From Cerrena zonata (lineage: Eukaryota; Basidiomycota; Agaricomycetes; Polyporales; Cerrenaceae): a DNA stretch of 64,000 bases. Location: positions 1 through 64,000 of the forward strand of contig JASBNA010000020.1 in assembly GCA_038087015.1 (NCBI GenBank), written 5' to 3'. A program made the position numbers and the translations under genes. Position 1 is the stretch's first letter, and each line of letters starts with the position of its first letter. The notes beneath the pieces were generated by a model. The model was not told the DNA's origin, did not search any database, and was given only the letters and a program-made list of their open reading frames with translations. This document shows positions 1 to 10,800 of this stretch, one piece after another.

Positions 1-80
1 TAACCTAACCCTAACCCTAACCCTAACCCTAACCCTAACCCTAACCTAACCCTAACCCTAACCCTAACCTAACCCTAACC
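1..80 (+). repeat. Telomere repeat tract (left chromosome end)
   Basis: Tandem TAACCC units run from base 1 to about 80, with a few shorter TAACC variants mixed in. This is the C-rich strand of a TTAGGG-type telomere, read 5' to 3' from the chromosome tip inward, so the window starts at a real left end. The tract is short, as expected when an assembly stops inside a telomere. Unique AT-rich sequence follows directly. Confidence 0.97.
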
Positions 81-895
81 TTTTTATTATTTTCCCTCTT
101 AAATCCTACCTATGCCTACTTAACCTATCCTATTATCTAAATTATATCCTATTTTATTCAACCAATTAACTATTAATTCCTTTCTACATCTAACATTAAC
201 TATATTATCTCTTTTCTATTATTGCATCTTTACTCTTTACTTTTACTTCATACTTTCCTCCTTTCTATATATTTTCCAACTTCAATTCTATTATTGCTTC
301 TAATATTTCTTTCTAATTCCTTCTCTATGTTATTCCACCAACTACTTCCTCTGACTTTACCTGCCTTACTTCAATCTCATTTCTTATCTTCTACTCTTAT
401 CTCAACTTCTACTATACTCTTTCTATCTGTCTCTACCTTCATCTTATTTCTACTTTGCTTTTACCTTCACCTCTATTTATTTCAACTATCTCTTATCTAA
501 TTCTGTCAAAATATTTATGTCTGCTTATCTGCAATATTATATCTCAATAACTATTGTTGTCACTACTTCTATTGTTCTCTCATAATTTCTATATTACTTT
601 AATATTATTGTTGCCATGTTCTCATCTTGTATTCTTATGTCAACTTATACACTTATTTTATTTTCATATTCACTTGATATATATTTCTATCTTTCCATCT
701 ATATTATATTATTTTTTATGTCAATTTATATTTATACCTACTTTATTTCACTTTATCGTTGAACTATATTTTCACTCACAGTTATTATTTATCACAATCT
801 GTTATACTAACTTTCATATTTATTGCCACCATCTGTGATATATATTACATTGATTCAACCTTGTCAACAGTATTCTATCTTAATTTCAACTTGTA
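81..895. other. G-poor, pyrimidine-rich subtelomeric spacer
   Basis: About 800 bases made almost entirely of T, C and A on the plus strand; guanine is rare, especially between about 180 and 480. Open frames exist here but encode only Leu/Phe/Ser/Tyr-rich strings, as expected from this composition, so I call no gene. The strand bias continues that of the telomere's C-rich strand. Confidence 0.8.
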
Positions 896-1842
896 CTTGA
901 CTTGACTTTGATATTACTATTACTTTTTATTGTTATTATCTTAATCTTTATCTCTTTCACTTTCATTTGGATTACTGAATCTTGTCACAACATATTCTCT
1001 TTTTATATTTTCACTTAAAAAGTTGTTGCAGCAACTTATTTTTGGTGTTACAAATATAATTATAGCAATCACTTATCACTTTCACTTTGACTCTAGTTAG
1101 TAGATCTTAGTATAGTATGCTTCACTTTATATCTCTACTAATTGTAATATTTTCAATCTTCACTTGCAAAGTTACTTGAAATATTGTTGTAGCAACTTTT
1201 TTCTCATCTCAAAAATATTGCAATAATTATCTTTTCCACTTTGATATATGATATCTTATATTTGTTTCAGTTGTTCCATATTCAATTTATATTTGCTACA
1301 GTAACTGTTTCCATTTAACACTTTACTAAAGTTACTCTATTAACTTTGTCTGACATTTTTATCCAATTCTTGACTTGACTTTGATATTCAATAATTATTA
1401 TCATGACTTTTTATCATTGCCATATTATTCTTTATTTATTTGGTGTTCATTTAGATTACTAGATCTTAACACAATATATCTCTTTCTATATCTTTACTGA
1501 CTATAATATTTTCAGTCTTCACTTAAAACATTGTTGCAGCAACTTATTTTTAATACTCAAAATATAATCATAACAATCACTTATGACTTTCACTTTGACT
1601 TTGGTTAGTATATTCTAATATAATATGCTTCACTTTATATCTCTACTAAATGTGACATTTTTAATGTTCCCTTAGAAAGTTGTTGCAGCAACTTTTTTCT
1701 GATATCAAAAATATAGCAATAATTATCTTTTCCACTTTGATATATAATATCTTGTATCAACTTCAGTTGTTTCATATTAGATTGATATTGGTTACAGTAA
1801 TTCTTCTCATTTGATACTGGACTGAAGTTGCTGCATCAACTT
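896..1842. repeat. Degenerate tandem duplication, unit about 473 bp
   Basis: Two diverged copies lie head to tail. One starts at 896 and the next at 1369, both opening with CTTGACTTGACTTTGATATT. Within each copy the same landmarks recur in order: a TTGCAGCAACTT palindrome block (1020-1037; 1528-1545), a stretch about CACTTTGACT plus TTAGTA, CTTCACTTTATATCTCTACTA, a second palindrome (about 1180-1198; 1677-1694), then AATTATCTTTTCCACTTTGATATAT. Many substitutions and small indels separate the copies, so the duplication is old. No coding potential is seen. Confidence 0.85.
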
Positions 1843-1955
1843 TGGCCTGGAATCGTTGCTGGAGTTGTTTCTGGAGTCGTTCTGGAGTCGTTCTGGAGTC
1901 GTTTGCCCTGGAGTCGTCCGTAATCAGCCCTCACTACGGGGGATAAGAAACATAG
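1825..1955 (+). repeat. Boundary direct repeat, telomere-side copy
   Basis: A composite block: a near-perfect palindrome copy (1825-1842), several CTGGAGTCGT units (about 1858-1918), then a 27-bp core at 1924-1950 that starts TCAGCCCTCACTACGGGGGA and continues TAAGAAA. The same three parts recur in the same order and orientation at 14173-14257, with an identical 27-bp core. The core is far more GC-rich than its surroundings. The two copies bracket the three minus-strand genes, so they may be the ends of a mobile or recombining subtelomeric element. Confidence 0.85.
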
Positions 1956-1960
1956 ATATA

Positions 1961-2547
1961 TCAATCAATTGGTGATTGAAAATCAGAGATTGATGGTTGA
2001 TATGGTAAAAAAGGAATAAAACCAAAGTAATTAGTAGTAATATTAGTATCTATATTTTGTATAGCTGGATTGATACAATTGCCTTTGTGATAATTTTCAA
2101 TCCAATAAAGAACTGAAAGTTGATTGAATTGCAATTGAGTAATGCATTCTTCCAATTTCCATGCTGCATCCAATAATTCCTGAGATTCCTTCATCAAAAC
2201 AGCATATGCATATGGTGCTTTAATAACAAGTTGCATATTGTCAAGACATTGCAATGCAGAATCTTGTTAATTTTATAAGTTAAATATATATTAAATTTGT
2301 TTGATTACTTACTTTGTAGATTGATACATTGATTCTCAATATCTTTGATAATCTTTGGATTGAAGATTGGAGCAGATATAATATCTACTAGCTCTAAGGT
2401 ATTGAGTCCAATATATGTATTCAATACCTTGAAGTGTTCCCATGTAAAAGATTCTAAATAATTTTGATAAGTTATAAATATATATAAAATTATAACAGTA
2501 TATATACCTGTAGTAAGAGTTTTTCTCCATAGAGATAATCTAGACAT
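1961..2547 (-). CDS. Small hypothetical protein of the subtelomeric element (3 exons)
   Basis: The gene starts at the ATG ending at 2547 (MSRLSLWRKTLTT). A GTATAT...TTTAG intron follows, then an exon reading ESFTWEHFKVLNTYIG..., then a second intron (GTAAGT...AACAAG, from about 2311 to 2264), and a last exon that ends at a stop at 1961. The spliced product is about 170 aa, helical, with no membrane span or recognisable domain. It is the telomere-most of three minus-strand genes and its stop lies only about 10 bp from the boundary repeat core. I do not recognise the family. The exon joins were chosen by eye; the second acceptor is the least certain. It could be a remnant of a larger gene. Confidence 0.55.
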
Positions 2548-2939
2548 CTCAGATAATAGTAACTCTAAAGAGTAAAGATTTCAACATATCTAATTAATCA
2601 ACTTTAAGCTAAAACTATACATACCAGCAAAGTAACAGTATTGTTATTAAGCTATTCTACCTTGTTATATCACTTTATCTGCTATCTCTTGAGTTATAAA
2701 AACACTTTATTATATACAGCCTACTTTTTTAAGAAGATGTATTTTTTTCAGATTAAAATTCACTCAAAAAAAAGAGATAGAATCAGGTATATTTGATTCA
2801 TCAAAATACTAGATATACAACAATGAATTCACAATAGTACATACTATTATACAAAATCACAATATCAAAATGCATAGCAATATCCAAAATATAGCAAAGT
2901 CAATTCCATATAAAATCTTTCAACCATTATAACCAAGAT
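2548..2939. other. Intergenic spacer, no gene seen
   Basis: AT-rich spacer between the 3' end of the ParB-like gene and the start of the small gene. It presumably holds the promoter of the latter and the 3' UTR of the former. I see no conserved element here and no palindrome copy. Confidence 0.6.
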
Positions 2940-5900
2940 TTACAAGTCAGACAAGCTGTTAACTTGAGCAGTGAATGTGGGATCCATAGGAAATTCATCA
3001 TCAGAACCAACAATTGGTAAAGCTTGATCAACTTGTGTTGAGGAACTTGGTTCAGGTGTTGACTTGACCAAAACTCGCTCCCTAAAATTAAGTTAGTTGT
3101 TGATACAAAATAAAATTTACAATTATAAATTATAACATACCGAATAACATGTGCAGATGTAGATGCAACTGGCAATGATGCATGACTAGCAACATCACTG
3201 ACTAAATATAAAAAATAACAATTAGAAAATATTAGAAAGTTGCTGCAGCAACTTACCTTTGGATCGTTTGGTCTTTGGAACAGAGTCTTCGTCAGAGTCA
3301 GATATAATCAGAATCTCCTTAGCAGATTTCTTGCGCTTGAGTGAGGAGCGAGATTTTTTTCCTTGTCGATTGTCTGACAACAACCTTGCTGGCTTATGTT
3401 CTAATTAAACTAGTCAGATATATAATAAAGTAAAATAGTAAAATACTGACTGCTCATTGTAGCCATCAAAGGCATCTGAGTTGTGTCAAGACCTAGGTAG
3501 CGAGTAAAAGATTGAGTCTCTGATTGCTTGATGATTGATTCCCGAATATTTGTTGCAACAGATGTAAGATCTATTGGTGCATTAGAACTTCCAATCTGTT
3601 GCTCAATATTGATTCCATGGAAGTGGTTCATTTCTTCAGCTGTTGCAATCTGACTTTCTGAAATTGGTGGGACTTGAAACTTCCGAGACAAATCTGCCTT
3701 TTCCTCCACATTGAATCCAGAAAATGGAGTTTGATTTTGAAGAGCTCGGGAACGTCGAGTAGACTGAGTTTCACTGATTGCCTATAATATAGATTCAGTA
3801 ATTAGTTTTGAATATTAATAAATAATCTTACTGTTCGCATATCATTGAAAGATCTTGCTATAGCTGGTATCCATTTGACAGTACCAGACTCGGTCAAAAT
3901 TCTGCCCAAATCTTGCGAGTCCAGTTGTGAGTAAAGTTGTTTCAAAACTTCGATACCATCATGTTGCTGAGTTTCAGCATCGCGTATACGAATAAACTTG
4001 ATATCTGGGTGCTCATCAACTGGAGCTTCTGGCATAGAATTCTCACTGAATGTGCCAGCAGAGATCCAAAGTGTTGACTTGATAATATCGAAGTCTTGCA
4101 GGAAGAGAATAATCTCGGGATAGCCTCGTTTCAATATATCCATGTCGATAATATCAAGGGCAGCTTTGAAAAGACCTCTACTCCAGTTAGGCAATGAAGT
4201 ACTAGATGCAAAAGTGTGAAGAGGGAATGATGTCTGTATAGACATTTCCTGCAAGGTGTTCATAAGCCTGTCTGCAAAAGGGTACTCCCCTACCCGTGCA
4301 ATCCGAGATAGAAGTCCATAGGCATCATTCCTTTTCTTTTTGTAAGTTTGGAATGTGGTCCCTTTGATGATTTGAGAAAACATGTCCCGGACCAAAGGGC
4401 CATATTGAATGAGGTTGGGAATCAGAGGTGCTCCTACTGAATCGTCCTTGGGAACCCAAAACGGCTGGTTCATTTTCTGTAGAAGTGATGTGCCGATTGC
4501 TCGCAGTTGACGTCTCGAATTGAGCTGTTCAGTACAAATAGGAAATGTATGAATTGCAGATTGACGCCATTTGAACAGCAAAGCCATGACCTAATATAAT
4601 TAAATTAGAAGTTGCTGCAACAACTTTGAAAATTTGCTTACTATTTCCCATCGCTCCTGTGCAAGCTGAGGAGTATCACTTGTACTGAAAATATTGTACT
4701 TGATTGCTCCAGATGCATCTGGCCAATAGGTCCTTCCAAAATCCATCCTTTGACCTATATTCAAAAAATGAAATGGCTCAATCCAAGCAGCAACCTATTA
4801 TATAAATGTTAGCATTATAACATCACATAATTCTATTAATATATAACTTACATAGTGAAATGCATCTCTGGGAATAAAGATGGAAGCTTTGCTATTCGAT
4901 TTTTCAATTCTAGCAATATCAGCAAAAAATGCAAGACTGAATAGTGGAAACTTGATTTGAAATCCAGGTAAAGTAGATGCAAAGTCATCATGACCAAATC
5001 CATTCTGAGTGATAAGGGAGAGTTTCCTGGGGAAATCGGTGATAATCCAATAGAGATTGATAACATATTGCTTGTCAGGTTCGTTGGGATAGGTTGTACC
5101 CCTGTCCAAGGTGGAGTCGATAACATTTTGCATTCCTTCATCGGTAGCAAGAACTTTGACATATGCAAGGAGATTGGCCAGAGGTTCCTCGAAAGCTGAA
5201 CAAATATGACGACGATACTTTGTCATTTGATCAGACCATGTCTGTACTGAATTTTTATCCTGAAGGCCCCACAAGGAAATGACTGGTGCCAATAACTGGG
5301 CATAAGCTTGATCAAAAATTATGCCAAATTCCAAAGTAAAAGCACGAGGCTGATGGAAGGCTTCATTTTCAATCAGCAATGCAGTGAGCTGTCTCCCAGA
5401 ACTGCGACGTTTGGCAGGAGTAGGCTCAATAGTGGTATGATCAAACCATTGATCAAGTGGCCAGAGTGGCCAACCATTGAATAAGAATTCATATGATTGT
5501 AGCAAAGGATCAAGGAGAGCTCGGTAAAACTAGAAAACATATATAGGTTAATCTAACTGAGAGGTTAAAATTGATCACATACAGTAGATGCAGTATTTTC
5601 CCATTTACTGATGAGACTGTAAATGACAATAGGAGAATATTGGGTGTATGGATATTTGAAGATTTGAAGACAAAGGTGAACCATGTTGGTATCGTTGGCA
5701 ATTCTTCGAGTGCCACCAGCAGTTGCAGGAAGACTTGCAAAGTATTTGTGAGCAACTTCAAGACGTGTGCTGGTAGGCTCAGTAGCACAGAGATTGGCAC
5801 CAGTATTGATGAGATTACTAATGGAATCTTTCATGTGAACTTGATCCACATTGTTAACCAGGAGCTGTTCAATCTGTTTGCGGCTTTCAGGAATAGTTGC

Positions 5901-7712
5901 AAGCCATTCTAAATAAATAAGATTTAGCAAACTTGCTGCAGCAACTTTGTGAAATAATATTATACCTGAATCAATGACACTGCATAGCCAAAGTCCTTTT
6001 TCCTCAACATACTCCTTTACTATATTGGCTGAAGCTTGTTTCTCCGCAAACTTTGCAATGGCATCTGAAGCATGGCTTGTTTTCAACTTGGCTAAGTCAT
6101 CAAACAAATCTTGAAGTCTTTCCACATGACCACGTAAAAAGGTGCGAATGGCTATAACACGATGATGTCCATTCATAATGATGATGGTAATCGAGCCAGT
6201 GTCTTCAATAAATTGAAGAGCTTGAGCCATAGCAGGATCACTTGATAAGCAACCAGGCTTGATTTTTGAAAATGGACAGATGATGTATATTGCATTTTCA
6301 ACCACACGGTTGAAGACACCTCGTTTGTGGAAATCTGTAGACAATTTAGCGCAGTTGGCCTTGTTGATTGGACGAGGATTGGTTGTTTGAATCACAATAG
6401 GAGGTCCAGTGTTATTTGGACCAGCATTTGTTTGATGCAAAGGAAGCAAACACCACTTTCGATTCTGGTTGATACGTTCATGGATTACAGCAAGATTGGA
6501 GGGGGGTGGAAATATGAGCGTTGATATATCCACCTTGGATTTCTAATTTTTTAATCAAAAAAATAAAAGTTGTTGCAGCAACTTTCAATTTACCTTGGCT
6601 TTGGACTTGGATTTCTAATAGCAAAATATATCAGTAGTAATTCTAGATTTAGATAATTAAATAACTAATACCTTGGCAGCTGGTTGTTTGCCTTTTGCTT
6701 TGGCAGATTTTTTCAACTTTGTAGGTTCAGGTTCATCATCATCAGAGGCAATGAATTCAACAGATTTGAATGCCTATTTAAATAAAATTAATATCTAATT
6801 CAGAATATAAAACTTAAAAATTACCTTTTTCTTGGTTTTTGTTGCCTAATAAAATTATTTAAGTTATATAAAGCTAAGAAGTAATAAAAATCTCACCTTG
6901 GATTTACGAACTGGCTTGGCTGGTTCTGATTTCTCAGAACTGAGAGAAATGATCTAAAAATGAATATTAAGTATTATAAAATTAAATATATATTTATAGC
7001 TTTACCTCGGTGCTATCTGATTTATCCATATCACTTTCAACATATTCCTTATCCTAGATAATTAAAGAGAATATTTATAACTATACATAATTTATTTCAA
7101 TTATTATAATAACAAACCCTAGCATCAGAGTCCTATTATTGTAATTGTTAAATATAGAATCTTTATAGCATATCTGAGACTTACATGAACATTGGGAGAT
7201 GACAGGGGTTGGACTCCCTGTGCCTCTAAATCCTTTGCAATCTGCAATATAAAATTATTAATCTAGAAATTTAATAAGTAGAGTTAACTTACCTTGATTT
7301 GTTTCTGTATAGCCTTTTGGACCAAATTTCCACTATCTAATATATACATTAATCAACATATGCTGGTCAGTTTTAATATTACATACCACTACTTTCAGAA
7401 GTCTAAAAAGATATCAGACTAAGTTAAAGTAACAAAAATCAAATAGATAACTTACATCTAAAGTTGCTGCAGCAACTTTGAAAGCAGAAGTGGAAGCAGC
7501 AGGAGGAAATAGAGTTGCTGCAGAGTTGGAAGCAGCAGCAAAAACAGAAACAGACTAAAAGTATGTTAGAACAGATCTAAACTTTGAAAAGTATAATAAG
7601 TTAATTACAGCTGAAGTTGCTGCAGCAACTTTAGAAGTCTGATTGGAATTGAACTAAAATCAAGTTAAAAATTAAAATAAAATAGAAAATAAAATAAAAA
7701 ACAAACAGCCAT
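2940..7712 (-). CDS. ParB/sulfiredoxin-like (NGHHR) nuclear protein, about 1,250 aa, about 21 exons
   Basis: Starts at the ATG ending at 7712 and ends at the TAA at 2940-2942. About 20 short GT-AG introns join cleanly in frame. The 5' part uses tiny exons (6, 16, 15, 21 and 21 nt) and encodes a disordered Ser/Lys-rich tail with nuclear-signal-like KKSAKAKGKQPAAK and KSKSKAK runs. Around residues 230-300 (exon 6542-5966) the text reads TNPRPINKANCAKLS...FHKRGVFN, then IICPFSKI, then IIIMNGHHRVIAIRTFL. This matches the layout of the ParB/Srx fold: an nPR box, then a Gly-His-His-Arg box like the DGHHR of SerK/SbnI-type members. A helical region of about 700 aa follows, then a C-terminal basic/acidic tail (KRKKSAKEILIISDSDED). 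The family call rests on motifs only; the function is unknown. Binding to the local palindromes is a hypothesis. Confidence 0.75.
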
Positions 7713-7886
7713 TATTTATATTTGATTTTGAGCTGGTTTTATTTCTTACTGAATGAGGAAGGTAGTGGTTTGAGGTCAAGTTGTACTAAATTATTATTTA
7801 AATCATCAGACCTATATATATAGTACCATTACATAATCTTCCCACGATGTTTTATAAACTTGTTGCAACAACACTATAATCTATAA

Positions 7887-10800
7887 CTACTTGGTCTGTA
7901 CAAACTGGTTCCAATAAAAAAACAAAACAGAAATCAATCTAGTTACATGTTCCTCTGAAGATGTTTGTCCAAGCCACAAACAAAAAGCATTTCTATTTAA
8001 CCAAGAAATTCCAAAATGTGCTTCCAACTCTTTCTGATATCTGTTGAAAATGTTGTAAACCATAGGCCCAACAATATCTCTATATGGGCAATCTTGTGCA
8101 GATAATGGATCATGATGAAGCATATCTATCAGTGGAACTTGACAAAAAAAACAAATAGGAACAGTCCGTTTGAAAGTATATCTTAACTCTTTTTTCCAAA
8201 AGAAATATGCCCTAGAAAATGATGGGCAATTCAAAACTGCATGTTGTGCACCATAAATACCGTTGATATGACACAGTGGACATATTGTAACAAACATCTC
8301 CAATATAGCATAAAGTGTGTCGATAAACTGATTAGCTTTGGCATCAGAATCACGTTTACGCTGTTTTGAAGTTGCTGCAGCAATATTGAACTTGTCAGTA
8401 TCTAATTTGCGTTTGATGCCTTGGGTTGTAGTATCAGAGACATGTGGAATTGGTGAGATAGGAAATGCAGTAGCTTGTTGTTTGTGTTTTCCACATGAGC
8501 TACATAGGACGTTTTCTGGACTATCATCGCAGTGTATTCCTTTGTTATCGCAAAACTTGGTAAGCTCGAATCGGAGACATCCACCAGCATTGCCATTGAC
8601 CAGAAATTGCTGCATTGATATTTTGCCTTTGTGATCAATATCCCAGGTAGATAATTGTCGAGGAAGAGTTAATTGACCATGGTAGTTAGGAAGAAAATAT
8701 GCAGTAGCCAACTTGAGATCACGACCTATTCGTGCTGTTTGTTGAATATGATCGACCATTTCCTTTGGTGTTCCAACATGAAGTGATAGCCGGACATGAG
8801 GGTAATCATTGCCAGTACCAAAGGCACTTGTGCATACCATTAATGGATGAGTACCATCAATCCATTGAAGGTAGGTAGTTTTTCGTTCATCGTTGTTACT
8901 AATATCTTGATCTCCAGTATAGAAAGGGCAATGTAGAAATTGTGAGAGAGCTTGACCAATGAATAATGTTTGAACAAATATAAGGCATCGATCCTGAGAT
9001 GTAAAGCTGATACGATGTTGATTCCATAACTCTTGAGTTCGTTGAAAGAGCTGTTCTTGATTAGGATATGATCGTTCCAAAATATAGCGCAAGTGAGGAT
9101 GATTTGGTGAGGTACGATAAATGATTACTGGTGATATAAGCGCAAAGGATTGAATCAGTGTATCCTCAGATTGAGGTGGTACTGTGCCTGATAATAAAAT
9201 CATCTGGCATGGAATTTGTCGCAAATGATAGACCTTTGCAAGACTGACTCGGAAGTCTGAAGATGTAAACACAACATGTGCTTCATCAAATATGATTCTT
9301 CCAATAACATGTTTGTGACTGAGCTCTTGTAAAGCTGTGGACCATATAGGAAGGGCAGCCACATCTGCAGAGACCAATATAAGGCTATGTGTTCCAGCAA
9401 TATGACGTGATGTAGCTTTGAACTCTTCAAATCCAATTGAAAGATCTGTTAAACGGCGATGATAGTCAAGCATAAGTGCTGTAAATGGAATGATTGCAAT
9501 GGTGATTTTTTCTTTTTGCATCATGGCTGCTAAAAAAATAACCATAGATTTGCCTAATCCAGTGCGAAGGATTACAATCATGTCATTTTTGTTTCGAAGC
9601 ATTTCCATCACTGAGAGCCGTTGTTCATTACAAGACCATGTAGGACTTGTATGATTTAGGAGTTTTCCTATTTTCCTAAGTGCTTTGTTCTCCAATAGCT
9701 GAAGAGCTGGAGACTGTGGTGTAGAAATTGAAAAATAGGGAATTCCTGATGATAGATTATAGGATGGAGTTGCAGTAGGGCTCAAAGTATCAGGGGTATG
9801 ATGGGCCAGATGTCTCTCTTGATGTTCTATGATATTCAGTCCATGTAGACTTATCAGGTAAAGCAATAGCTTTGCTTTGTCTGATTGATATCAAAGGAGA
9901 GTGTTGTTGCAGCAAGTCTGGGCTTTGTGGTAGAGTTGGTATAGTAATATCTGGAGATAAAGTTGCTGCAGCAACTTCTGGCAAGGAATGAGGGATAGGT
10001 CTTGATGCTAGCAGCATAGGGAGAAACTTTTGAAATGCATTTTCTATTGCAGTTTCAATCTTTGTCTCTATAACTGGTAGAAGTTGCTTGGTTATTTCTG
10101 CTACCATATGTTCGGTAGTTGCCACAGATTGAACATCAGAGTTGATAGTTTGTTTAGTCTTGGGAATCAGAAAAGTGCCATTGGAAGCAAGCTCCTGATA
10201 ATGACTCCAATGAACCTTATTATGTGGCAAGATAATACCACCTATAAATCTAATTAGATTTTATAGTTTTATAAATATAAATAAAATATACTTACCAGGA
10301 ACTGTTTGACAAATAATATGCCACTCAACACTTGCCATCAAGAACCAATATAGAAGATTCTCTGGTATGCCAGCAAGTGATGCATCACTACGTCCATAGA
10401 CAAAGTTTTCAACATATGTTGAATGGCCAGACTGTAAAGCACCAATATTTTCTACATTCTTGTTTTCATCAAGAAATAACATTACAGGCTGCACATAGTT
10501 GCCGGCGCCAAGCAATATTGATATGTCTCCAGGGGTTGACAGTAAGCCGAAATCCTAAGCTAGCTTGAGATTTTTCCGCCATAAGATTGCTAAGGTCATC
10601 GGTAGTAAATGCCCTATTAATCTTGACAAAAAGTCTTGATTGATATAGCTTTGAGACCTCGGTATTATCGGGAAAGAGAATTTCTGCAAAAATCTCTGCC
10701 ATAGGTCGGGCCAATGCTAAGCTTTGAATTAACAAGTTTCCAGTAAATGCATCTAATGCATGAGGAATTAACTTGTCAACTCCACTATTAGCACCAGACT

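Noticed and set aside
222..838. Two Leu/Phe-rich open frames in the first kilobase
   Set aside because: They are produced by the T/C-rich, G-poor composition; no splice signals, no plausible protein text.
9790..9870. A tiny intron joining the two helicase frames
   Set aside because: The only GT...AG pair available (about 35 bp, weak GTCTAC donor) lacks a branch site; a one-base shift explains the overlap better.
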